Below, piece by piece: positions 7,652 to 14,162 of a stretch of 14,162 nt of DNA. The translations under genes and the position numbers were made by a program. Source of the DNA: Anaerolineales bacterium UBA877 (GTDB taxonomy: Bacteria; Chloroflexota; Anaerolineae; Anaerolineales; Villigracilaceae). The first letter of the stretch is position 1. The number at the start of each line of letters is the position of its first letter. The notes beneath the pieces are model-generated. The model did not search any database. It was given only the letters and a program-made list of their open reading frames with translations, and had not been told where the DNA came from. The DNA lies in the NCBI GenBank assembly GCA_002294405.1, contig DBFP01000002.1:16681-30842 (forward strand). Direction: 5' to 3'.

Positions 7652-9450
7652 GATTCGTTGATCTCGACCAAGGCATGGCGAAAGGGGATTGCTGCTCGAG
7701 GACAGATTTGAGCGCAAACCTCACATCCGGTACAGCCTGTGGGGTCGATCAAAGCCTTTGGACGTTGAGTTGCCTGGTCCAATTGTTCGCTCTTTAGAAT
7801 GGCCGGACAACCAATGCGGAAGCAGAATGTACAGCCGTTGCACTTATCTTCCAACACCTCAAGTGGAATCCAGCGTTTTCGCACATCTGGCAGCAACACG
7901 CAAGGTTCCACTACAATTAATACGGACGGCTCTTCCAATTTCACAAACGTCTTAAGAGCTTTTTCGATGGCTTTAACATCATATCCGGCAACTGTTTGCA
8001 CATTTCGAACACCCAAAGATCGCACAAGCAGTTCGAGCTCAACCTGGACCGTTTCCTGCCCAAGAAGGGTGCGACCAGTCCCGGGGTTTTGCTGGTGACC
8101 GGTCATTCCTGTTATGCGGTTGTCAAGGATGATGGTTGTAACCGGGCTCTGGTTATATACAACATTCACCAACGCAGGGATGCCAGTGTGGAAAAAAGTT
8201 GAATCCCCTATCACTGCAACATGATGCTCCGGGCTCCCGGATTTTGCCGCCCCGTGCGCCACGCCGATCCCGGCTCCCATGCAGCCGCAAGTGTGGATCG
8301 CGCTCAGCGGCGGGTTCAACGCCAAAGTGTAGCACCCGATGTCTCCATTGACCGGAACTTTGAGTTTGTTCAAAATAAAAAAGGTGGGACGGTGAGGACA
8401 TCCGGAACATAATACCGGGGGTCTTCCTGGCAGGGAATTTGGTACCAGTTCCATCAGTGGGATATGCGCTGATTCAGGCAACAAGCCTGACTTGATGGCT
8501 GCTTCCCTCACGATCCCGGGGTCAAACTCCCCATTGATCGGGAAGATGCTTTTCCCTTCCACCTCAATTCCCATCAAGCGCACCCCTTCTTCAAGGAATG
8601 GATCGAGTTCCTCGATGATGACCAGCCGGTTAACAGATTCTGCGAATTCCCGGATCAACCGTTCCGGAAGGGGCCAGGTCATTCCCAGGCGAAGGATGGA
8701 GGCCCCGGGAAATATTTCTTTAGCATATTGGTATGCGACTCCACAGGTGATGATCCCCAGAGCCTGATCTCCCGGCTCAACGCGGTTGTAAGGGAAGGTT
8801 TCAGAAAACCTGGCAATGTCAAGGATTCGCTGCTCGATGATCGGGTGGCGCTTGGCGGCGTTGCCCGGGACCATGACATATTTCCCCGGATTGCGCGGAA
8901 AAGGTTTTTGTTCGAAGTTGGAGACTGCCTTTTCCCCCAATTCCACAGCACTGGTGGAGTGGCAGATGCGGGTGGTCAAACGCAGCAGGACCGGTGTGTC
9001 GAAGCGTTCGCTTAGTTCAAAAGCCGTGCTGACCATATCCTTCGCTTCCTGGCTGTCCGAGGGTTCAAGGCATGGCACACGCCCGAATTTGGCAAAAACA
9101 CGGTTATCCTGTTCGTTCTGGCTGGAATGCATTCCAGGGTCGTCTGCGGTGACGATGACCAGGCCCCTCTCTGTGCCAGTCATAGAAGCATACATGAATG
9201 AATCAGCAGCCACGTTCAACCCAACGTGCTTCATAATCGCCATTCCACGATGTCCGGCATAGGCTGCCCCAATGGCAACATCCACGGCTACTTTTTCGTT
9301 GGATGCCCATTCAGCGTAAACATTGGGGAAAAGGGCAAAGTTTTCCAGGATCTCCGTGCTTGGCGTGCCAGGATATGCAGATGCCACCTGCACGCCTGCC
9401 TCCCACATTCCCCGGGCGACAGCTTCGTTACCGGAGAGCATTTTGATCAT
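7648..9450 (-). CDS. iorA: Indolepyruvate:ferredoxin oxidoreductase alpha subunit
   Basis: This 600-residue protein has the complete IorA layout. The N-terminal domain carries LSGNEAVARG (5-14), AYPGTPSTE (25-33) and the MKHVGLNVAAD segment (73-83). The thiamine diphosphate domain has CSGCPHR (348-354), GDSTFFHTG (415-423) and the DNRITGMTGHQ run (443-453). The C-terminus is a ferredoxin domain with Cys537-x2-Cys540-x2-Cys543-x4-Cys548-Pro and Cys573-x2-Cys576-x2-Cys579-x3-Cys583-Pro. The x4 spacing in the first cluster motif is normal for this family. It decarboxylates aryl pyruvates from Trp, Phe and Tyr and feeds electrons to ferredoxin in the cytoplasm. The ATG at 9450 has GGAG eight bases upstream. 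The gene overlaps iorB by four bases and converges on the vor operon. Confidence 0.97.
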   Translation of the reverse strand: MIKMLSGNEAVARGMWEAGVQVASAYPGTPSTEILENFALFPNVYAEWASNEKVAVDVAIGAAYAGHRGMAIMKHVGLNVAADSFMYASMTGTERGLVIVTADDPGMHSSQNEQDNRVFAKFGRVPCLEPSDSQEAKDMVSTAFELSERFDTPVLLRLTTRICHSTSAVELGEKAVSNFEQKPFPRNPGKYVMVPGNAAKRHPIIEQRILDIARFSETFPYNRVEPGDQALGIITCGVAYQYAKEIFPGASILRLGMTWPLPERLIREFAESVNRLVIIEELDPFLEEGVRLMGIEVEGKSIFPINGEFDPGIVREAAIKSGLLPESAHIPLMELVPNSLPGRPPVLCSGCPHRPTFFILNKLKVPVNGDIGCYTLALNPPLSAIHTCGCMGAGIGVAHGAAKSGSPEHHVAVIGDSTFFHTGIPALVNVVYNQSPVTTIILDNRITGMTGHQQNPGTGRTLLGQETVQVELELLVRSLGVRNVQTVAGYDVKAIEKALKTFVKLEEPSVLIVVEPCVLLPDVRKRWIPLEVLEDKCNGCTFCFRIGCPAILKSEQLDQATQRPKALIDPTGCTGCEVCAQICPRAAIPFRHALVEINES

Positions 9451-9469
9451 GCTTTTGTCTCCATTTGCG

Positions 9470-9496
9470 AATATATGAAAAGATCGGATATGCCAA
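9470..9496 (-). promoter_or_regulatory. Possible promoter of iorAB
   Basis: On the minus strand TTGGCA (9496-9491) and TATATT (9475-9470) each match the sigma-70 hexamers at five of six positions. The spacer is only 15 bases, shorter than optimal. The predicted leader would be about 10-15 bases before the iorA ATG, just covering the GGAG site. This is a weak call in AT-rich DNA. The rest of the 255-base gap between iorA and the epimerase gene shows no other clear signal on this strand. Confidence 0.25.
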
Positions 9497-9692
9497 TTTA
9501 TTGTAATTCATATCCCATGGCAGGGTACATGCATTTCTTCCCTGGAAGCAGTAATATTCAACACTCCCGGTGATTTCAGGGATAACAGGTTCAAATCGTC
9601 CATGAAAACCCGCGGTTACAGACTTATTATCGGCGAAAATGGTTAAATTTGACGCCATAGGATGCAAGGGGAAGAAATGGAGACCTTGAGGG

Positions 9693-9698
9693 TATAAT
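9693..9698 (+). promoter_or_regulatory. -10 box placed for a leaderless epimerase transcript
   Basis: A perfect TATAAT ends seven bases before the ATG at 9706, so the transcript would start at or next to the A of the start codon. No purine-rich ribosome-binding site lies between them. No -35 hexamer is evident at 16-18 bases. The arrangement is typical of leaderless genes, in which the ribosome starts directly on the 5' AUG. Confidence 0.6.
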
Positions 9699-9705
9699 CC
9701 AAGGT

Positions 9706-10662
9706 ATGAATTTCCTTATCACCGGTGCGGCTGGTTTCCTCGGTTCATCCATTGCCAATCAACTTGCCCGTGAGGGTCACCAAGTACGGGGTATCGATGA
9801 CCTATCCACCGGAGACCCGCAAGCACTTTCAGCGGATGTCCATTTTACTCGCGGAGATGTGAATGACCGTCCCAAGCTGTGGACCCTGCTCCAGGAAGTG
9901 GATTGCGTTTATCACCTGGCAGCTCGGGTATCTGTGCCGGAATCCATCCTGTACCCGCGGGAATACAATGCAGTAAATGTCGGCGGGACAGTGAGCCTGA
10001 TGGAAGCAATGCGGGATGTGGGTGTAAAGCGGGTAGTCTTTGCATCTTCAGGGGCAATTTACGGCAACCAGGATATCCAACCATTAATGGAGGGACAAAC
10101 CCCGCGTCCGGCTTCGCCTTACGCGGTCTCGAAACTTGCAGCAGAATATTATATTCGCACCATTGGAAGCCTTTGGGGGATTGAGACTGTCTGCCTGAGA
10201 ATATTCAATGCCTACGGTCCCGGTCAACATATGCCAGCCTCAAACCCACCTGTCGTGCCGTATTTCCTTCGGCAGGCAGTGAGAAATGGTACGCTTGTCA
10301 TCAACGGAGATGGCAACCAGACCAGGGATTACGTTTATGTAGACGATGTCGTGTCAGCAATGGTAGCCGCGGCAACAGCCCCCAATCTCAATGGCATGGT
10401 TATTAATATTGGTTCCGGGGAAGAGACGAGCATCCGTTCGCTGGCGAACCTGGTACTCAAAGTCACCGGCAGCCAGACGAACACAATTTATAATGCCCAG
10501 ACCTCCGGCGGAGTTTCACGTCTTTGTGCAAACATTTCCCTGGCAGCCCAAAAATTAAATTATGCTCCCTCCGTATCTCTTGAGGACGGATTGCGTTTGT
10601 GTTTACAAATGGATGTACGTTATAAGGTAACCAAAGAATTAACTCCGAAACGAACGAAATAA
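9706..10662 (+). CDS. NAD-dependent epimerase/dehydratase (extended SDR, sugar nucleotide)
   Basis: This 318-residue protein is an extended short-chain dehydrogenase of the UDP-glucose 4-epimerase group, acting on nucleotide sugars in the cytoplasm. The N-terminus has the NAD-binding Gly7-x2-Gly10-x2-Gly13 motif, followed by Asp31-Asp32 at the ribose-binding strand, DVNDRPKL near 51-58 and HLAARVSVPES at 70-80. The catalytic set is Ser114-Ser115 with Tyr139-x3-Lys143. Downstream RIFNAYGPGQ, a GDGNQTRDYVYVDDV segment and NIGSGEETS are typical of GalE/WbpP-like proteins. The exact sugar cannot be read from sequence. It starts without a ribosome-binding site, just after a TATAAT box. A sugar aminotransferase of the DegT family lies three genes downstream, which suggests envelope polysaccharide synthesis. 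Confidence 0.93.
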   Translation: MNFLITGAAGFLGSSIANQLAREGHQVRGIDDLSTGDPQALSADVHFTRGDVNDRPKLWTLLQEVDCVYHLAARVSVPESILYPREYNAVNVGGTVSLMEAMRDVGVKRVVFASSGAIYGNQDIQPLMEGQTPRPASPYAVSKLAAEYYIRTIGSLWGIETVCLRIFNAYGPGQHMPASNPPVVPYFLRQAVRNGTLVINGDGNQTRDYVYVDDVVSAMVAAATAPNLNGMVINIGSGEETSIRSLANLVLKVTGSQTNTIYNAQTSGGVSRLCANISLAAQKLNYAPSVSLEDGLRLCLQMDVRYKVTKELTPKRTK

Positions 10663-10689
10663 TCAGCCTTTTCGAATCGATATTATTTT

Positions 10690-11265
10690 GTGAATATCCT
10701 GCCCTACGAATTCTATGATCGCCCGACGGTGACCGTTGCCAAGGACCTGCTCGGTGCCCGGCTGGTAAGAGTGACGGACTCAATGCGTCTCTCAGGAATC
10801 ATTCTCGAGGCTGAAGCATATGTAGGTGAAGAAGACTTGGGGTGCCATGCCAAATCCGGGAAGACGGCACGAAATTCAGCCATGTATGGTCCCCCCGGAC
10901 ATGCCTATGTTTACTTCACTTATGGACAGCATTGGATGTTGAATGCCGTAACAGAACGCGAAGGGTTTCCAGCCGCGGTATTAATTCGGGCGATAGAACC
11001 AGATGAAGGGGCAAGCATCATTTCAGCCAGGCGTCAGGGACGTGATACCCACGGACCCGCTAAATTAACCAGCGCATTGGATATTGATGGCGGGTTAAAT
11101 AATGCTGACCTGTGTGACCCGCGTTCGGGTTTGTGGATCGAAATTGGAATCCCGGTTGACCCGGATGATATAATCAGTCGCCCACGGGTAGGGTTGAATA
11201 CCGTCCCCGAGCCGTGGATTTCAAAACTTTGGGGTTTTCATATTAAATGGAATATGAAAAAGTAA
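10690..11265 (+). CDS. 3-methyladenine DNA glycosylase (AAG/Mpg family)
   Basis: This 191-residue enzyme excises alkylated purines such as 3-methyladenine, and also hypoxanthine, leaving an abasic site for base excision repair. It has the expected bacterial AAG length. By comparison with human AAG, Glu42 in EAEAY is the catalytic base, Tyr44, His53 and Tyr75 would stack on the flipped base, and Asn85 matches the active-site Asn. The RNSAMYGPPGHAYVYFTYG run is a family hallmark. The start is a GTG at 10690 with no clear ribosome-binding site; no better start fits the family N-terminus (LPYEFYDRPTVTVAKDLLG). It sits 27 bases after the epimerase and 21 bases before the bactofilin, probably cotranscribed although unrelated in function. 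Confidence 0.95.
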   Translation: MNILPYEFYDRPTVTVAKDLLGARLVRVTDSMRLSGIILEAEAYVGEEDLGCHAKSGKTARNSAMYGPPGHAYVYFTYGQHWMLNAVTEREGFPAAVLIRAIEPDEGASIISARRQGRDTHGPAKLTSALDIDGGLNNADLCDPRSGLWIEIGIPVDPDDIISRPRVGLNTVPEPWISKLWGFHIKWNMKK

Positions 11266-11286
11266 CATCCCATTTGGTGGAGAGGT

Positions 11287-11721
11287 ATGTTTAAACGCAA
11301 CAACCAGCCAACCCCCGCAGGTACGGTGCAAACCGTCGAACGAATCACATCCGTGCTCGGAGCGGGTGTTATTTGGCAGGGAAGCATTGTTGGTTCGGGG
11401 GGTGTACGCATCGAGGGGAGTTTTGAGGGGCAAATTGCCTTGAAAGGTCTGCTTGTTGTGGGTGAAACGGGAAAGGTAACCTGCGAAAACGTCACGGCAG
11501 CCAATGTCATTGTGGCGGGAGTAATCAAAGGCAACATTACCGCTCAGAAAGTGGAAATCCGTTCAAGTGGTCGGGTTTGGGGAAATATTGTCACAACGGC
11601 TTTCGCCACCGAAGAAGGTGCCTTTTTACGCGGCCAGATTAGGATGGAAGATGCAGTGGATCTGGGGATGGATTCTGTGACCGATACACCGACTGCCGTG
11701 GAACCAAATCCGCAAGCCTAG
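11287..11721 (+). CDS. Bactofilin (polymer-forming cytoskeletal protein)
   Basis: This 144-residue protein has the bactofilin layout: a short polar N-terminal tail (1-15), a central right-handed beta-helix of short Gly/Val-rich repeats (about 20-118), and a disordered acidic C-terminal tail. Repeats such as GSIVGSGGVRIEGSFEGQI, GKVTCENVTAANVIVAGVIKGNI and GRVWGNIVT show the usual alternation. Bactofilins self-assemble without nucleotide into filaments under the inner membrane and place envelope or wall enzymes. There is no signal peptide or membrane segment. The ATG at 11287 follows a GGAGAGG site. It lies between the DNA glycosylase and the aminotransferase, 12 bases before the latter, so it is likely in the same transcript. 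Confidence 0.95.
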   Translation: MFKRNNQPTPAGTVQTVERITSVLGAGVIWQGSIVGSGGVRIEGSFEGQIALKGLLVVGETGKVTCENVTAANVIVAGVIKGNITAQKVEIRSSGRVWGNIVTTAFATEEGAFLRGQIRMEDAVDLGMDSVTDTPTAVEPNPQA

Positions 11722-11733
11722 GGTTGACTCACT

Positions 11734-12930
11734 GTGGACAAGAAAAGAAATATTGAATTTGACATGTCAAGCCCTGACCTTACGGAGGCTGAACGCAAGG
11801 CAGTCATGGACGTGCTTAATACTCCCATTCTCAGCATGGGACCGCATCTCCAGGCGTTTGAGAAGGCTTTTACTGACTATACCGGCTTGGGATACGCTGT
11901 AGGGGTTAATTCCGGGACTGCCGGATTGCATCTATGTGTGCGATCTGCAGGCATTGGTCCCGGAGATGTAGTTCTCACCACCCCCTTCTCATTCGTTGCA
12001 TCAACCAACGTTTTGCTTTTCGAGAATGCCGTCCCAGTTTTTGTGGATGTGGATCCGCAAAGCGGAAATATTAACCCGAAATTGCTCGCTGAAGCTGCCG
12101 CAGATCTTCATTCGGGAGGTGAAAGGGCTCAAAAATGGCTGCCGCGAAAGGGATCGGCTTCCCGGCGTTCCTTAAAGGCCATCCTGGGAGTCGATGTTTT
12201 TGGACAACCGGCTGATTGGGATCCGATTCGTAAAATCTCAGACGAGTTTGGACTGAAAGTCATTGAGGATTCATGCGAGGCACTGGGTGCCGGGTACAAG
12301 AACCGAAAAGTGGGCTCACTGGGTGATTATGGGGTATTTGCATTTTACCCAAATAAGCAGGTTACAACCGGTGAAGGCGGCGTTATTGTAACCAATGATG
12401 GAAAGGCTGCTGACTTGATGTTGGCCCTGCGCAACCAGGGTCGAGCTCCTGGAGACACATGGCTTTCCCATACCTACCTGGGCTACAACTACCGCCTGGA
12501 CGAGATGTCGGCTGCTTTAGGCGAAGTCCAGATGCACCGGCTGGAAGAACTTTTACGAAAGCGGGAAAAAGTGGCAGACTGGTATGATGAGCGACTGGCT
12601 GAAATTCCAGGCGTGGAAATCCCGATGATCGAGAAGTTTACCACCCGGAAGACCTGGTTCGTCTATGTTGTTCGCTTTGACCCGGCAATTGACCGGGATG
12701 CCATTGCCAGGCGTCTTGAAAAGATGGGTGTCCCGGTTCGGCCGTATTTCCTCCCCATTCACCTGCAGCCATACATGGTCGATCGATTTGGATACCGTCC
12801 CGGTGATTTTCCTGTTACCGAAGACCTGGGACGTCGCGGGCTGGCGCTGCCATTTTCAGGAGTTATGACGGAAGACCAGGTTGATCGTATCTGCAGGAAC
12901 CTGAGGAATGTTTTGGAACCAACCAAATAG
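11734..12930 (+). CDS. DegT/DnrJ/EryC1/StrS family PLP aminotransferase
   Basis: This 398-residue protein is a pyridoxal phosphate sugar aminotransferase of the fold I DegT family, which converts keto-sugar nucleotides to amino sugars. Visible elements are SSPDLTEAE (12-20), the NSGTAGLHL phosphate-binding run (59-67), TTPFSFVASTN (82-92), the Asp179 in EDSCEALGA that pairs with the cofactor ring, and the Schiff-base Lys208 in FYPNKQVTTGEGG. Residues about 126-147 (starting HSGGERAQKW and rich in Arg, Lys and Ser) are an extra loop before KAILGVDVFGQPADWD. The start is a GTG at 11734 with a weak upstream site; an ATG at 11764 would trim ten residues. With the epimerase three genes upstream it suggests amino-sugar synthesis for a surface glycan; the sugar is unknown. 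Confidence 0.94.
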   Translation: MDKKRNIEFDMSSPDLTEAERKAVMDVLNTPILSMGPHLQAFEKAFTDYTGLGYAVGVNSGTAGLHLCVRSAGIGPGDVVLTTPFSFVASTNVLLFENAVPVFVDVDPQSGNINPKLLAEAAADLHSGGERAQKWLPRKGSASRRSLKAILGVDVFGQPADWDPIRKISDEFGLKVIEDSCEALGAGYKNRKVGSLGDYGVFAFYPNKQVTTGEGGVIVTNDGKAADLMLALRNQGRAPGDTWLSHTYLGYNYRLDEMSAALGEVQMHRLEELLRKREKVADWYDERLAEIPGVEIPMIEKFTTRKTWFVYVVRFDPAIDRDAIARRLEKMGVPVRPYFLPIHLQPYMVDRFGYRPGDFPVTEDLGRRGLALPFSGVMTEDQVDRICRNLRNVLEPTK

Positions 12931-12933
12931 GTC

Positions 12934-13833
12934 ATGATGGATTTTCCACCTCCGCATCGTGGATTAACCTTGCAGGTATTGTTTATCATTTTGTTGACCC
13001 TCCTGTCAGCAACCTTCATCGTACTCGCTTCGCAGCAACCCATCGGATTGCGCTTCACCATATATGTTTTAATAGCGGGATTTAGTTTCTTTCCCCTGCC
13101 TTTTTTAACCTATTGGTTGTACTCCCTGAACCGTGCCAACTATAATCTTGATCGGGAAACGCTGACCCTCACCTGGGGATTGCGAATGGAAAAGATTCCG
13201 GTGTCAGAAATTGAGTGGGTACGTCCCGTGCAAGCCATGGAAACGAAAATCCATTTGCCCTTCCTTCACCCACCAGGAGCTATAACGGGTACCCGGCATC
13301 ACCGGGATTTCGGAACAATAGAGTTTCTTGCCTCAGACAGGAATGCACTGCTCGTGGTTGCCACTTCCAGGCAGACATATGTAATTTCACCGCAGGATGC
13401 CATCGGATTCATGCAGAATATCCAGCGAGTTATTGAACAGGGCAGTCTTTCCCCTGCAGCGCCGCAATCGTTATATCCAACTTTTATCGTTGGACAGGCA
13501 TGGGAAAGCAAGCTGACCCGGTATTTCTGGCTATCTGGATTGTTTCTCAATATTGGCTTATTGATCTGGGTAACCCTGCTTATTCCAACGTTGGAAACCA
13601 TACCGCTTGGATTTTTACCTTCCGGATATGCTGGCGATCCAGTCCCAGGAGCAGGCTTGATCTTGCTGCCAATTATCAGCCTATTAATCTATATGACTAG
13701 CTGGGTGGCGGGATTATCCTTTTACCGTCATCCAGACAAACGTCCCTTGGGACATATCGTCTGGGCGGGCAGTGTACTTTCCACCCTGCTTTTCCTGGTA
13801 GCAGTGATGTTTATCGTTATCACTCCCATATAA
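12934..13833 (+). CDS. Multi-pass membrane protein with bacterial PH-like domain
   Basis: This 299-residue protein has two N-terminal membrane segments (about 11-33 and 42-64), a cytoplasmic-type domain of about 100 residues, and three C-terminal membrane segments (about 197-217, 239-262 and 274-297). The middle part fits bacterial PH-like domains: YNLDRETLTLTWG (70-82) followed by MEKIPVSEIEWV (85-96), then an isolated strand TYVISPQDAIGFMQNIQ (148-164) leading to a closing helix. Such domains occur in membrane proteins of unknown or stress-related role. The ATG at 12934 lies three bases after the aminotransferase stop, so the pair is translationally linked; an adjacent ATG at 12937 is an alternative. 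The exact family is not certain and no enzymatic motif is visible. Confidence 0.78.
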   Translation: MMDFPPPHRGLTLQVLFIILLTLLSATFIVLASQQPIGLRFTIYVLIAGFSFFPLPFLTYWLYSLNRANYNLDRETLTLTWGLRMEKIPVSEIEWVRPVQAMETKIHLPFLHPPGAITGTRHHRDFGTIEFLASDRNALLVVATSRQTYVISPQDAIGFMQNIQRVIEQGSLSPAAPQSLYPTFIVGQAWESKLTRYFWLSGLFLNIGLLIWVTLLIPTLETIPLGFLPSGYAGDPVPGAGLILLPIISLLIYMTSWVAGLSFYRHPDKRPLGHIVWAGSVLSTLLFLVAVMFIVITPI

Positions 13834-13872
13834 ACCGGGATTTGCAGACCCTGCCAATCCAACTCTTGATAT

Positions 13873-14162
13873 ATGCTATTAAAACTCCTGGTTGGTATCC
13901 TATTTGCTTTTTTGATCGCCTATACCGCCTATCGCGCCCATAGCCTGAGCATATCAGGCGCATGGGGGGCTTTGCTGGAAGGGACGATCATATTTGGACT
14001 CGGTGGGTGGAAATGGGCTGTTCTATTATTGGCGTTTTTTATTTCTTCGAGCCTCTTGACAAAACTATTTAACAAAAAGAAAACTTCCCTAAATGAGAAA
14101 TTTGATAAGGGCGGAGTTCGCGATATCGGACAGGTGCTCGCCAACGGCTCAATTGCCTCGAT
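13873..14162 (+). CDS. DUF92 family membrane protein (partial, N-terminal part)
   Basis: The frame is open from an ATG at 13873 to the window end, about 96 residues, and is cut by the edge. An in-frame TGA at 13867 rules out an upstream start. The visible part has a first membrane segment (residues 3-20), the conserved run YRAHSLSISGAWGALLEGT, a second hydrophobic stretch with FGLGGWKWAVLLLAFFISSSLLTKLF, a basic loop, then FDKGGVRDIGQVLANGSIAS. These are landmarks of the DUF92/TIGR00297 integral membrane family found in bacteria, archaea and plastids; plant members have been linked to phytol or phytyl phosphate phosphorylation (VTE5/VTE6), but the bacterial role is open. No ribosome-binding site precedes the ATG. 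It lies 39 bases after the PH-like protein gene. Confidence 0.88.
   Translation, partial: MLLKLLVGILFAFLIAYTAYRAHSLSISGAWGALLEGTIIFGLGGWKWAVLLLAFFISSSLLTKLFNKKKTSLNEKFDKGGVRDIGQVLANGSIAS

Noticed and set aside
7025..7717. Longer iorB start at 7717
   Set aside because: It lies deep in iorA and adds 22 residues without family similarity, whereas the ATG at 7651 overlaps the iorA stop in the usual ATGA form.
9588..9597. tRNA-like T-loop run GGTTCAAATC
   Set aside because: The flanking bases do not pair as a T-stem, and no acceptor or anticodon arms can be drawn around it.

Overview
The window looks like a chromosomal segment from an anaerobic, fermentative member of the Chloroflexota, most likely Anaerolineae-like. 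This is inferred from gene content and protein style: lipoproteins with a Thr/Pro-rich linker after the signal peptide, an Asp-box (YCF48-like) lipoprotein, a bactofilin, a DUF92 membrane protein, and two complete 2-oxoacid:ferredoxin oxidoreductases. No rRNA, tRNA, CRISPR array, insertion sequence or phage gene was seen. Base composition appears even across the window, so it reads as an ordinary chromosomal region and not as an island.

Left part (1-3729, minus strand). Reading leftwards from a near-consensus promoter at 3792-3820, the genes are a 181-residue protein built from two copies of one small domain, a thiolase of the PcaF/PaaJ-like type, an Asp-box repeat lipoprotein, and a lipoprotein cut by the window edge. 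A 435-base non-coding region (3730-4164) separates this set from the divergent plus-strand operon.

Middle part (4165-9450). Two 2-oxoacid:ferredoxin oxidoreductases converge on each other. The plus-strand operon (4165-6936) encodes a four-subunit enzyme of the VOR/KOR type in the order ferredoxin, alpha, beta, gamma. The minus-strand operon (9450-7025) encodes indolepyruvate:ferredoxin oxidoreductase IorA-IorB, with overlapping stop and start codons. A perfect 28-base palindrome with a T-tract on the minus-strand side lies between the two 3' ends and acts as terminator. Together the enzymes would oxidise branched-chain and aromatic 2-oxoacids, made by transamination of amino acids, to acyl-CoAs with reduced ferredoxin. 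This fits peptide or amino-acid fermentation. The thiolase could handle acyl-CoAs made downstream.

Right part (9706-14162, plus strand). The genes are a sugar-nucleotide epimerase/dehydratase (probably from a leaderless transcript), a 3-methyladenine DNA glycosylase, a bactofilin, a DegT/DnrJ/EryC1 PLP aminotransferase, a multi-pass membrane protein with a PH-like domain, and the start of a DUF92 membrane protein. The epimerase and aminotransferase suggest envelope sugar synthesis, and the bactofilin suggests cell-shape or envelope scaffolding. I found no clearly new multi-gene system. The most interesting items are the duplicated-domain protein beside the thiolase, the back-to-back oxidoreductases sharing a palindrome, the leaderless epimerase start, and an insertion in the aminotransferase.
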